Source of the DNA: Arthrobacter sp. D5-1
GTDB lineage: Bacteria > Actinomycetota > Actinomycetes > Actinomycetales > Micrococcaceae
NCBI RefSeq assembly: GCF_017357425.1
Contig: NZ_CP014571.1
Coordinates: 248,001-312,000 of the forward strand
Reading direction: 5' to 3'
DNA: 64,000 nucleotides
Part shown: positions 13,902 through 22,136 of the stretch, piece by piece
Numbering within the stretch: position 1 is the first letter of the stretch
Layout: each line of letters begins with the position of its first letter
Made by a program: the position numbers and the translations under genes
The notes under the pieces: model-generated
What the model saw: only the letters and a program-made list of their open reading frames with translations
What the model was told of the DNA's origin: nothing
The model's database searches: none

Positions 13902-14009
13902 CCGCACCAAGGGTTGCCGGAACCAACAACTAAATAACAACACCACAGTTGTAACCACAAAGTCTTCCCACCCACCCCCACCAACAAGGGGGCCGGGACG
14001 GGTAACAGA

Positions 14010-14131
14010 GTTACGGCGGTCATAGCGTGGGGGAAACGCCCGGTCCCATTCCGAACCCGGAAGCTAAGACCCACAGCGCCGATGGTACTGCACCCGGGAG
14101 GGTGTGGGAGAGTAGGACACCGCCGGACAAC
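14010..14131 (+). rRNA. rrf: 5S ribosomal RNA
   Basis: The gene starts GTTACGGCGGTCATAGCGTG and ends CACCGCCGGACAAC, so both ends pair in the terminal helix. The conserved CCGAACCCGGAAGCTAAG (near 14055) is present. Length about 122 nt. It appears intact and lies about 150 bases after the 23S gene. Confidence 0.95.
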
Positions 14132-14140
14132 CATTAAGGC

Positions 14141-14169
14141 AAGAGCCCCGACCACAGGTCGGGGCTCTT
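14141..14169 (+). terminator. rRNA operon terminator
   Basis: A perfect 13-bp stem (AAGAGCCCCGACC / GGTCGGGGCTCTT) with a three-base loop, followed by CCCCTTT. It lies ten bases after 5S. It is also close to the end of the LysR gene on the other strand. Confidence 0.85.
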
Positions 14170-14189
14170 CCCCTTTAACCACCCAACCC

Positions 14190-15053
14190 CTAACCACCCA
14201 CACACCCCAGCACCGCATCCACCACATGGCTCCGCTGCTTGTCCCGTCGAAATACCAGGTACTCCGTTATCGGCGGTATCGAATCAACGAAGTCAAGCAG
14301 CACCAACCGGGGATCGTCGTTGAATTCATCCTCTGCGATGACCCCAACGCCCAGGCCGGCGATCACTGCCGCGTGAACTGCCTCCCGGCTATCGGTCTCG
14401 AGTACTTCCGCTGGTTGCAGCTGGGCTGCGGAGAGCGCTGTTTCGATGGACCTACGGGTGACGGAACCGATCTCCCTGATGATCAGCGGGTGGTCTACGA
14501 GGTCCCGGAGCCGGATCACCTTGCTGCCGGCCAACAGGTGGTCCTGCCGAACAAAGGCCACAAGGTCCTGCGTACCGAGGCGGCGCGCCATCAAGTCCGG
14601 ATGTGGCGTTTCATCGGCGATGATGCCGACATCAACAGTCCCGGCCAGGACTCTTCTGCGTACCTCAGCGGAGTTTCCGCTGACGAGTTGGATACTGACT
14701 CCCGGGTTCAGCCGACGGAAGGTGCTGAGCACGCCCACGGCGTTGATGGGAGCGTCGGTGCCGAAGCGGAGCTCTCCTTGCATGGCGTTGCGAGCCCTGG
14801 CCAGGACGGTCTCGGCTTCGAGCTCGGCGGCGAACAACCTGGCTGTGACTGCCAGGAGCTCTCTTCCCAAAGGCGTCAGCTCCACGGACCGTCCAGCCCG
14901 CTGCAGGAGCTGGACCTCATGGAGCCGTTCCAAAAGGCGGACCTGCTCGGACAGGGTTGGTTGGCTCACTTTCGCCGCTGCAGCCGCAGCGACGTAACTG
15001 CCGTGGGTAGCTACGAGGTGGAACGCCCGCAGGTGCGTGAGATTCATAGGCAT
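14190..15053 (-). CDS. LysR-family transcriptional regulator
   Basis: A 287-aa protein of standard LysR length. The winged helix-turn-helix lies at residues 4-62 (LTHLRAFHLVATHGS, then KVSQPTLSEQVRLLE), followed by a periplasmic-binding-like effector domain from about residue 90. The start is ATG 15053 or the in-frame ATG 15047. It is divergent from the phosphodiesterase-EamA pair with only 20 bases between the starts, the classic arrangement for a LysR protein and its target operon. The effector is not known from sequence; a phosphonate or phosphate-ester compound would fit the neighbour. Confidence 0.85.
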   Translation of the reverse strand: MPMNLTHLRAFHLVATHGSYVAAAAAAKVSQPTLSEQVRLLERLHEVQLLQRAGRSVELTPLGRELLAVTARLFAAELEAETVLARARNAMQGELRFGTDAPINAVGVLSTFRRLNPGVSIQLVSGNSAEVRRRVLAGTVDVGIIADETPHPDLMARRLGTQDLVAFVRQDHLLAGSKVIRLRDLVDHPLIIREIGSVTRRSIETALSAAQLQPAEVLETDSREAVHAAVIAGLGVGVIAEDEFNDDPRLVLLDFVDSIPPITEYLVFRRDKQRSHVVDAVLGCVGG

Positions 15054-15073
15054 GGCCTAAGTCTCCTATAGGC

Positions 15074-16003
15074 GTGAGTGGCGGCCCCTATGTGTCGCCT
15101 CAGAAGCCACGTACCGTCATTGCTGTGAAGAATGATCCCCACGTCCTGGTAGTAGGAATCGACGGTGTCCGTTACGACCGCCTCCTGTCAGCGGTGACAC
15201 CCGCCTTGGACCAGATTGCCCGGAACGGCTTCCTGCTCCCCGTCAGCGTTCACGGGAAGAATGCCACTATTTCCGGGCCAGTGTGGGCCACGGTGGCCAC
15301 CGGGGTTTATGCGGACCGGCACAAGGTCACCGGGAACAGTGACCATCCACCGGAGCTCGATGCCTACCAGGACTTCACTTCGGTGCTGCGTGGGGCCCGG
15401 CCGGAATTGCACACGATGGTTGCCGCGAGCTGGTTTCCTGTGGCGGCACCCACAGCGTGCGGGCCTCTCTTCTCTTCCCGTGGTTGGGTGCCGGAGGAGG
15501 ACCCTGAAGAAGCGAACGACGCCGGCAGCTGGGCCGCTGCCGACAACGCCGTCGCAGATTATGCAGCCGGACGGTTGGAACACGAGGACCTTGCGGCATC
15601 CTTTGTGTACTTTGGCGAGGCTGACGTCGAAGCCCATAACAACGGCACGGGTATCGGCTACCTTTCAGCCATTCAACGCTGCGACTCCCGCGTCAATAGC
15701 CTGTTGGAAGCTATTGAGTCGAGGCCTCGTCGTGGTGACGAACACTGGGCCGTCATAGTGGTGACTGACCACGGACACGTCGATGCCGGTGGTCACGGGG
15801 GAGAGACCGAGGACGAGCGTACAGCCTGGATCGCTGCCTGCGGCGCAAGCGTGCCCCGGAACGTCATGGCCGTGGACCATGCCGACATCTTCGCCCAAGT
15901 ACTGGCAACCTTTGGTGTTGCAACAGGGGACACTGAAGGGCTCGCCTTCGGTGCCAGGACTGACCCGCAGGAGCGACCCGCAACACCGGCAGCTTCCCGT
16001 TGA
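15074..16003 (+). CDS. Alkaline phosphatase superfamily hydrolase (phosphodiesterase/phosphonoacetate hydrolase-like)
   Basis: A 309-aa enzyme of the type I phosphodiesterase/nucleotide pyrophosphatase fold. Metal ligands are visible in VVGIDGVRYDRL (about residues 25-36), the likely Thr nucleophile in GKNATISGPVWATVATG (about 61-77), and the second metal motif in TDHGHVDAGGHGGE (about 237-250). The size suits a small phosphodiesterase or phosphonoacetate hydrolase; the substrate is uncertain. No signal peptide is seen. GTG 15074 is the longest start; GTG 15125 is also possible. Its stop overlaps the next start. Confidence 0.75.
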   Translation: MSGGPYVSPQKPRTVIAVKNDPHVLVVGIDGVRYDRLLSAVTPALDQIARNGFLLPVSVHGKNATISGPVWATVATGVYADRHKVTGNSDHPPELDAYQDFTSVLRGARPELHTMVAASWFPVAAPTACGPLFSSRGWVPEEDPEEANDAGSWAAADNAVADYAAGRLEHEDLAASFVYFGEADVEAHNNGTGIGYLSAIQRCDSRVNSLLEAIESRPRRGDEHWAVIVVTDHGHVDAGGHGGETEDERTAWIAACGASVPRNVMAVDHADIFAQVLATFGVATGDTEGLAFGARTDPQERPATPAASR

Positions 16004-16857
16004 CCCTTACGGTGACAGCGGCAGTTCTCCTGGCGGCGGTCCTCCACAGCGCGTGGAATGCCTTGGCCAAGGCGATTCCGGACCGGCTTGCCTCGTCCAC
16101 CATGATTGCCTTGGCCTATCTCGTGTCCGGCCTGGTGGGGGCAGCGGTTTTCGGAGTTCCCCCACAGCAGTCGTGGCCCTATGTCGTGGCGTCGGCGGCC
16201 TTGCAGACCTGCTATCTCATCCTGCTGACCACGTCCTACAAGCACGGCGAATTCTCCCAGGTTTATCCGCTGGCCCGCGGCCTTGCCGTCCTGTTGGTCA
16301 CGGGGGTCGCCACCACTTTCCTGGCAGAGAAACTGAGTTTCTGGCAACTGGCGGGGGTCGCGGTCGTCGCTGGTTCCTTGCTGAGCCTGGCCCTCACAAA
16401 ACACAGTGCAACGGCCCGCGCCGGCAGGAACCGTCAGGGCACCTTCTTCGCTGTGCTCACGGGGGCAGCCATCGCGGCTTATACCGTGGTGGACGGTGTG
16501 GGAGTCCGGGTTTCCGGGCAACCGATGGCCTATGTCTCGTGGCTCTTCCTGCTGCAGGGCATGGTGATTCCCTTGATCTGCTGGCGCATGGCCTCCGAAC
16601 GCCGTTCTTTCCCACGACGAGTGGCGCGGTACTGGAAGCCGGGATTCATCGGAGGGCTGGTGTCCATGCTGGCCTACGGAATTGTGGTCTGGGCACAGAG
16701 CCTGGCGCCGCTCGCCTTGGTGTCGGCGCTGCGCGAGACCAGTGTCCTGTTGGCTGGCGTCATCGGCGCGGTGTTCTTCAACGAAAAGTTCAGCCGGCTC
16801 CGCTTGGTCTTGACGGCCATCGCGGTGGCCGGCATCGCCGCCATCCAGCTCGGCTAG
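16000..16857 (+). CDS. EamA/DMT-family transporter
   Basis: A 285-aa membrane protein with about ten hydrophobic segments in two repeated halves (residues 5-130 and 145-285), typical of drug/metabolite transporters. It starts at TTG 16000, overlapping the preceding TGA by four bases (TTGA), so the two genes are translationally coupled. It probably moves the substrate or product of the upstream hydrolase. Transport direction and substrate cannot be read from sequence. It ends convergently, overlapping the next gene by four bases. Confidence 0.8.
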   Translation: MTLTVTAAVLLAAVLHSAWNALAKAIPDRLASSTMIALAYLVSGLVGAAVFGVPPQQSWPYVVASAALQTCYLILLTTSYKHGEFSQVYPLARGLAVLLVTGVATTFLAEKLSFWQLAGVAVVAGSLLSLALTKHSATARAGRNRQGTFFAVLTGAAIAAYTVVDGVGVRVSGQPMAYVSWLFLLQGMVIPLICWRMASERRSFPRRVARYWKPGFIGGLVSMLAYGIVVWAQSLAPLALVSALRETSVLLAGVIGAVFFNEKFSRLRLVLTAIAVAGIAAIQLG

Positions 16858-17687
16858 CCAGAGAAGAACTCCGACAACTCCGAGATCAGCTTCTCCGGAG
16901 CCTTGATGGGACCGTCGTGTCCCGAGCCAGGGAGGATGCTGTAGCTGGATCCGGAGAGGACGTCATGGATTTGGCCGCACGCAACACCGAAGTAGGCGGG
17001 GCTCTTTTCGCCCACGACGATCAGCGTCTCCAGTGGAAGGGCAAGGAAGGGCTCGGCGGGCATGTCGGCAGCGATGACGGCCTTAATTTCCCGGACACCG
17101 CAGGTCATCAGTTCGCGCATCTGCTTGCCCAAAGGCGTACCGGCGGCCAGCTTGTTGGCCAGGGTCAGCATGGACAATGGCATGCGTGCGAAGGCGCCGC
17201 CGGTCTCCACGCCCTTGATCAGGACGGCGAGGGCGCGGTCATAGTCTCCCGCCGCCGTCGCGCGTTCATAATCCGGCGTCCAGTCGGCCTTGACGCTGTG
17301 GTTTACCGACACGGCAGGATCGTAGACGGCAAGCCGCTCCACGGGCAGGGTCCGCGCAGCGTGCAGCGCTACTGCGCCGCCAAAGCTGTGCCCAAAGACA
17401 TCGGTGCTGGAGGTGTGTTTCATGACGGCGTCCAGGTCCCGGATGTCCGCCTCAAGCGTGTAATCCTCAGCCTGCGGGGATGAATCGCCGCGTCCACGTC
17501 GGTTGAAAGTATGAACGGGCCGGCCCAGGGCTTCGCTGAGTTTCTGCGCAAAACGCGAGTAATCGGCAGCCGTCACCATTGAGGCAGGAACGACGACGAC
17601 GCCGGAGCCCGCCGCTTCCAGCCCACCGCCCGTGGTGAGTACTTCGAGGTGTCCGCCGTCGTGGGTCATGATGATGTCGCGCGTCAT
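16854..17687 (-). CDS. Alpha/beta hydrolase (paralogue 1 of 3)
   Basis: A 277-aa alpha/beta hydrolase-fold protein. The nucleophile elbow GHSFGG is near residue 99; the catalytic His is likely in GSGHDGPIK near residue 255, with Asp candidates in the preceding strand region. It is preceded by the shared motif TFNRRGRGDSSP. It starts at ATG 17687 and shares the opening THDGGHLEV with the next two genes. The catalytic class (esterase, lipase, other) is unknown. Confidence 0.78.
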   Translation of the reverse strand: MTRDIIMTHDGGHLEVLTTGGGLEAAGSGVVVVPASMVTAADYSRFAQKLSEALGRPVHTFNRRGRGDSSPQAEDYTLEADIRDLDAVMKHTSSTDVFGHSFGGAVALHAARTLPVERLAVYDPAVSVNHSVKADWTPDYERATAAGDYDRALAVLIKGVETGGAFARMPLSMLTLANKLAAGTPLGKQMRELMTCGVREIKAVIAADMPAEPFLALPLETLIVVGEKSPAYFGVACGQIHDVLSGSSYSILPGSGHDGPIKAPEKLISELSEFFSG

Positions 17688-17767
17688 GACTTGAGCCTAA
17701 CCGAGCCACCTGAATGCAGGCAGCATGCCGCCCCATATGTGGAAAAGCAGTCAGTGTGGAGAAGCAG

Positions 17768-18622
17768 TCAGCGTTTGAAGTAGTCCGAGATATCCGAGAC
17801 GAGTTCGTTCACTGCGGCAGGAATGGACCCATGGAATCCCTTGGGCGAAACCTCCAACGTGCTGCCGGGAACGGCCCTGTTCAGCCGAGCAGCGGTGACC
17901 TTGTAGAACTGGGGGCTCTTCTTGCCCACCATGAAGTGCGTGCTGGGAGGCAGGACGGAGAAGTCGCGCGGAGAATCAGCGGCTTCGAAGGCAGCCTTGA
18001 GTTCACCAACACCTGAGGGCATGAGCTCGCGGAAAAGCTTGTTCACTTTGGTCCGCGAAACCACAGCCATGAGTCCCGCCAGAATCGGCTCGGGTACCCG
18101 TGCAAGGGCAGTTCCGGGGTGCATGCCCCTTTTCATCCGGGCCATCGCGCGGTTGAGGTCGCCTTTGTCCACCGAATCCGCGAAGCCGGCCAGCCAATCT
18201 GTGTCCATGCTGCCGTCGATGTTCACCGCCGCGTCGTAGACAGCGAGCTTGTCCGGCTCGTGGTGCGTGCCCGCAAAGGCCTGGGCTGCATTCAAGGCCA
18301 CGGACCCACCCAGGCTGTGGCCAAAGATGTTCCGGGCGCCGGTGGCATCCATGATGGTGCGGACATCGGCGATCTCCGTAGCCATGGAGTAGCAGTGCGG
18401 CTGCTCGGTGGATTTGCCCCGGCCCCGGCGGTCGTACACGTCCACAGCCCAGCCATCACCGAGGCCCTTGGCCAAAGCGACGGAAAAGGGCCGATAAATG
18501 AGTGCCGTGAGGAACGCTCCACCGATGAGGACCACCCGGCGCTCCCCGGGCGCGTCTTCGGTGCCGTAACTGTACAAGGCGAGCCGTCCGCCGTCGTGCG
18601 TCTGAATATCGCGTTCCCTCAC
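17768..18622 (-). CDS. Alpha/beta hydrolase (paralogue 2 of 3)
   Basis: A 284-aa alpha/beta hydrolase. The Ser nucleophile is in GHSLGGSVALNAAQ (about residue 101). The RRGRGKSTEQ motif and the start QTHDGGRLALYS match its neighbours. The terminal KGFHGSIPA supplies the likely catalytic His. It lies 80 bases after paralogue 1 in gene order and 9 bases from paralogue 3, all on the minus strand, so the three probably form one operon that arose by duplication. Confidence 0.78.
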   Translation of the reverse strand: MRERDIQTHDGGRLALYSYGTEDAPGERRVVLIGGAFLTALIYRPFSVALAKGLGDGWAVDVYDRRGRGKSTEQPHCYSMATEIADVRTIMDATGARNIFGHSLGGSVALNAAQAFAGTHHEPDKLAVYDAAVNIDGSMDTDWLAGFADSVDKGDLNRAMARMKRGMHPGTALARVPEPILAGLMAVVSRTKVNKLFRELMPSGVGELKAAFEAADSPRDFSVLPPSTHFMVGKKSPQFYKVTAARLNRAVPGSTLEVSPKGFHGSIPAAVNELVSDISDYFKR

Positions 18623-18631
18623 CGGAACATC

Positions 18632-19528
18632 CTAGGTGGCATCGGGAAGTTCGCCGTGGAACCGGGTCCCGGAGAGGAACCGCGCTATGCGGGCGGCGAG
18701 CCGCTTGCCCGGCCGCAACGGCCCTTCGTGGAACTGCAGCGGCACCACAGCAAAGTCGATCACCGGCACGGCCCCGGCCAGGGTGCGGCCGGTCTCTGCG
18801 AAATACGACGGACTCCAACCTCCGCTGAGCATCAACGTGGGCGTAGAGAGTTCCATGAAGTCGTGAAGGTGGGCATCGGCGTCCAGGACTGCGCGCATTT
18901 CGGTGACTGCCGTGGGCAGCAAGGAGCGCATCTCCAAGCCCAGGCGGGTCCGGGCCGACAGGACACTGAGCGTGCGCAGCGCCCCCATGGGCAGATAGGA
19001 AATCGGCCCGGCAGTCCCCAGGCCCTGCACCAGATGCGCCCACGCGTGATCCAGCTGACCGGCAGTGACCGCTTCCTCAAGCTCGGGCCGCCACCGGCTG
19101 CTGAGATTGCCTGACAGCGACACTGCAGCGTCGTAAGTGACCAGTTTGTTGATCCTGGCCCGCCTCGCGGCTTGCAGCGCCACGAAGCCGCCATAACTGT
19201 GCGCCACAACGTCAGAGGAGCCGGTCTTCTCCATCACCACGAGGAGGTCCGCGATCTCGGTTTCCACCGAATAGCCCGACGGCTGCGGCGCAGACCGCCC
19301 CCGGCCGCGCCGGTTATAGCTGTGAACCGGGCGCCCCAGCATGACGCTGAGCGTCCGCGCGAACGGCCAGTACAGCGAGTCCGTCACCAAAGTGCCATGA
19401 ACAAGCACGACGCCGGCCGGTTCAGCGGATTCCTTTGAGCCGGGAATTGACGCTGCTGACGCGGGCCGGAAGGTGTGCACCTCGAGCTGCCCGCCGCCGT
19501 CGACCGTTTCAACTGTCCATGTCTCCAC
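18632..19528 (-). CDS. Alpha/beta hydrolase (paralogue 3 of 3)
   Basis: A 298-aa alpha/beta hydrolase with HSYGGFVALQAAR as nucleophile elbow and RRGRGRSAPQ preceding it. The C-terminal QFHEGPLRPG carries the presumed His. GTG 19528 is chosen because it gives the opening VETVDGGGQLEVH that aligns with the other two paralogues; the open frame continues to 19714 but overlaps lysS. It is divergent from lysS and is the first gene of the set. Confidence 0.75.
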   Translation of the reverse strand: METWTVETVDGGGQLEVHTFRPASAASIPGSKESAEPAGVVLVHGTLVTDSLYWPFARTLSVMLGRPVHSYNRRGRGRSAPQPSGYSVETEIADLLVVMEKTGSSDVVAHSYGGFVALQAARRARINKLVTYDAAVSLSGNLSSRWRPELEEAVTAGQLDHAWAHLVQGLGTAGPISYLPMGALRTLSVLSARTRLGLEMRSLLPTAVTEMRAVLDADAHLHDFMELSTPTLMLSGGWSPSYFAETGRTLAGAVPVIDFAVVPLQFHEGPLRPGKRLAARIARFLSGTRFHGELPDAT

Positions 19529-19604
19529 AGCTCCGAGTCTATGCGTTTGCTTGATCCTGGGGCCCGGAAGTGAAGGTCCGCAATGACCGGTAAACTTAAG
19601 GACT

Positions 19605-21134
19605 GTGACTTCCGCAAACACCCCAGCCCTGAACACCTCCGCAGAGCCCATCGATGCCAGCGAGCAGATGCGCATCCGTATGGAAAAGCGCGCCAAGCTG
19701 ATCGAGCGAGGCACGGAGGCTTATCCCGTGGGTGTTGAACGGACCCATTCCCTCGGCGAGATCCGCGAGAAGTACGCACACTTGGAAGCAGATGAAACCA
19801 CCGGCGACACCGTTGGTGTCACCGGGCGTGTCGTGTTCGTGCGCAACACCGGCAAGCTGTGCTTCGCCACCCTCCAGGAGGGCGGCGTGGACGGCAAGGG
19901 CGTCCGGCTGCAGGCCATGCTGAGCCTTGCCAACGTCGGCGAGGAAGCGCTCGCTGAATGGAAGGCCCTGGTTGACCTGGGCGACCACGTGTTCATCAAG
20001 GGCGAGGTCATCTCCTCCCGCCGCGGTGAGTTGTCCGTCATGGCCGACTCCTGGTCCATGGCGTCAAAGGCGCTGCGCCCCCTCCCGGTACTGCACGCAG
20101 AACTGAACGAGGAAACCCGCGTACGCCAGCGCTACGTGGACCTCATGGTCCGCGATGAAGCCCGTGAGATGGTCTACAAGCGCGCAGCAATCACCCGCTC
20201 GGTGCGCGACACCCTGGACCGCCATGGCTACGTGGAGGTGGAAACCCCCATCCTGCAGCTGGTCCACGGCGGCGCTACCGCGCGCCCGTTTGAAACGCAC
20301 ATGAATGCGTTCGACCAGAAGATGACACTGCGTATCGCTACCGAGCTCTTCCTCAAGCGCGCCGTTGTGGGTGGCATCGATCGCGTTTACGACATGGGCC
20401 GTGTTTTCCGCAATGAAGGCGTGGACTCCACGCACAGCCCCGAATTCACCACCCTGGAATGCTACGAAGCCTGGGCGGACCAGTTCGTTATGGCCGAGCG
20501 CATGAAGGAAATCATCCTTAATGTGGCTGACGTTGTAGGGACGCGCACCATCCAGACGGATGCCGGCGAAATCAACCTCGACGGCGAATGGGCCTGGGTT
20601 TCGGTTTACCCGGGTATTTCCGAAGCCGTGGGTGTGGAAATTACTCCGGACACCACGGTGGAGGAACTGCTGGCAATTGCGGCCAAGCACGAAGTCAAGG
20701 TGGACCCCAAGTGGGACGCCGAGAAGATTGTGGTTGAGCTGTTTGGCGAGATCGTGGAACCCACCCTGCTGAACCCGACCTTTGTTTATGACTACCCGCC
20801 GTCGGCACAGCCGCTGGCCCGACCACACCGTGAAGACGGGCGCCTCATCGAGGCCTGGGACCTGATCATCGGCGGCATGGAGCGCGGCACGGCCTTTTCC
20901 GAACTCATTGACCCCGTCATCCAGCGCGAACGCCTGACGGAGCAGTCCCGCCGCTCCGCCGCCGGTGATGAGGAAGCCATGCAACTGGACGAGGACTTCC
21001 TCCGTGCCCTCGAATACGGCGCGCCGCCCATGGGCGGCATCGGGCTCGGCATTGACCGTTTGGTCATGCTCTTCACCGGGGCCGGCATTCGCGAAACCAT
21101 TCTGTTCCCCTTGCTGAAGCCTGAAGGACACTGA
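19605..21134 (+). CDS. lysS: Lysyl-tRNA synthetase, class II
   Basis: A 509-aa cytoplasmic enzyme that charges tRNA-Lys. The OB-fold anticodon-binding domain is at about residues 65-175 (VTGRVVFVRNTGKLCFATLQ). The class II catalytic core follows: motif 1 in VRDTLDRHGYVEVETPIL, motif 2 in DMGRVFRNEGVDSTHSPEFT, and motif 3 in GGIGLGIDRLVMLFTG near the C-terminus. Start GTG 19605. A 57-aa membrane protein gene follows two bases after the stop. Confidence 0.95.
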   Translation: MTSANTPALNTSAEPIDASEQMRIRMEKRAKLIERGTEAYPVGVERTHSLGEIREKYAHLEADETTGDTVGVTGRVVFVRNTGKLCFATLQEGGVDGKGVRLQAMLSLANVGEEALAEWKALVDLGDHVFIKGEVISSRRGELSVMADSWSMASKALRPLPVLHAELNEETRVRQRYVDLMVRDEAREMVYKRAAITRSVRDTLDRHGYVEVETPILQLVHGGATARPFETHMNAFDQKMTLRIATELFLKRAVVGGIDRVYDMGRVFRNEGVDSTHSPEFTTLECYEAWADQFVMAERMKEIILNVADVVGTRTIQTDAGEINLDGEWAWVSVYPGISEAVGVEITPDTTVEELLAIAAKHEVKVDPKWDAEKIVVELFGEIVEPTLLNPTFVYDYPPSAQPLARPHREDGRLIEAWDLIIGGMERGTAFSELIDPVIQRERLTEQSRRSAAGDEEAMQLDEDFLRALEYGAPPMGGIGLGIDRLVMLFTGAGIRETILFPLLKPEGH

Positions 21135-21136
21135 CC

Positions 21137-21310
21137 ATGGAGTACATCGCAGTTCTTGCGCCGTCCATAGTTGTAGGTTTGATCTTCTGGTTTGCCATGA
21201 AGTCGATCTTCAATGCAGACAAATCCGAGCGTCAGGCAGAAGCCCGCGCCCAGGCCGAAGCGAATTCAAAAAATGCCGGCCCGGCGCCCGAAGGTCCAGC
21301 CGCTAAATAG
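21137..21310 (+). CDS. Small membrane protein behind lysS
   Basis: A 57-aa protein with one N-terminal transmembrane segment (YIAVLAPSIVVGLIFWFAM) and a charged Ala/Glu/Lys-rich tail. It starts at ATG 21137, two bases after the lysS stop, with GAAGGA upstream inside lysS. It is probably co-transcribed with lysS. Function unknown; position and make-up match short proteins commonly found behind lysS in Micrococcaceae. Confidence 0.7.
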   Translation: MEYIAVLAPSIVVGLIFWFAMKSIFNADKSERQAEARAQAEANSKNAGPAPEGPAAK

Positions 21311-21439
21311 GCTCCTAAATGGGTTCCACTTTCACGTGAATCCATTTGTGCTTTGACGTGTGTGCTTGCCGTGAACGATAATCGAGAAAGGAACCCGGGG
21401 AATTTCTGATTATCCATCCCTCCAAAAGAGAGGCAACTC

Positions 21440-21766
21440 ATGGCACAGAAAGTAAAAATCATCCTCGTCGATGACCTGGATGAAGGGGCTGCGGACGAAA
21501 CTGTCCGCTTCGGCCTGGACGGTGTGAGCTACGAAATGGACCTGTCCACAGCAAACGCAGCGTCGCTGCGGAAGGCCCTGGAACCGTTTGTCGCGAAGGC
21601 CCGGAAGACCTCTTCCGGCCGCGGGACGCGGGGTCGCGCTACTCCGGCCCGCAACCAGGATTCCGCACAGATCCGTCAGTGGGCCCGGGATAACGGTTAC
21701 ACGGTCAACAGCCGCGGACGTATTCAGGCTGAAATTCAGGAAGCCTACCAAAAGGCCAATTCCTGA
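21440..21766 (+). CDS. lsr2: Nucleoid-associated protein Lsr2
   Basis: A 108-aa H-NS-like xenogeneic silencer of actinobacteria. The N-terminal oligomerisation domain (QKVKIILVDDLDEG, residues 3-16) and the C-terminal DNA-binding domain are present, with the AT-hook-like RGR at the end (DNGYTVNSRGRIQAEIQEAY, about 84-103). It binds the minor groove of AT-rich DNA. It has its own promoter region after the lysS unit; GAGAGG lies before ATG 21440. Confidence 0.95.
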   Translation: MAQKVKIILVDDLDEGAADETVRFGLDGVSYEMDLSTANAASLRKALEPFVAKARKTSSGRGTRGRATPARNQDSAQIRQWARDNGYTVNSRGRIQAEIQEAYQKANS

Positions 21767-21776
21767 TTCACCGCTT

Positions 21777-21807
21777 CAATGCCCCGGCAGTCACTGCCGG
21801 GGCATTG
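21777..21807 (+). terminator. Terminator behind lsr2
   Basis: A 14-bp stem (CAATGCCCCGGCAG / CTGCCGGGGCATTG) with loop TCA, ten bases after the lsr2 stop and followed by a T-rich stretch. Confidence 0.85.
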
Positions 21808-21810
21808 GTT

Positions 21811-22136
21811 GTTTAAGGAGCTGGGTTTGTTGGGTTCCGCCGGGGCTTGTCGGCGGAATAATCCGTGAATCTGCCCAGTGCTGGACGGCCCGTTTACCGG
21901 AGCTATTGGGGGAGTGGCAAACCGTCCCGATTACTCCTCTGTGGAATACTCCCGGGGTGGCCCGGCGGCAGGTTGCCCGGGCCGGCTGGCAGGATGTCAC
22001 CGTCGCCTGCCCCGGTCAAGGGGAAGTGCCCGTTTTATTCCTCCACGGCGTCATGTTTCCCCTGTGGCGAACACGCCCCAAAAGTGTTGCTCCGGCACGT
22101 AGCATCAAAGTACGTCGTAGCTAGGAGTGTGGCGAA
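21811..22136 (+). other. Intergenic region before clpC
   Basis: About 325 bases with no convincing gene. TAGGAG at 22120-22125 is the clpC ribosome site. A half-site-like GGCGAACACGCC near 22066 could belong to a ClgR-type operator, but symmetry is poor and I do not call it. Confidence 0.6.

Noticed and set aside
15783..17483. 566-aa plus-strand ORF
   Set aside because: Spans the hydrolase end, EamA gene and an alpha/beta hydrolase in the wrong frame; the three real genes have clear motifs.
20064..21131. 355-aa minus-strand ORF opposite lysS
   Set aside because: Shadow of lysS codon structure.
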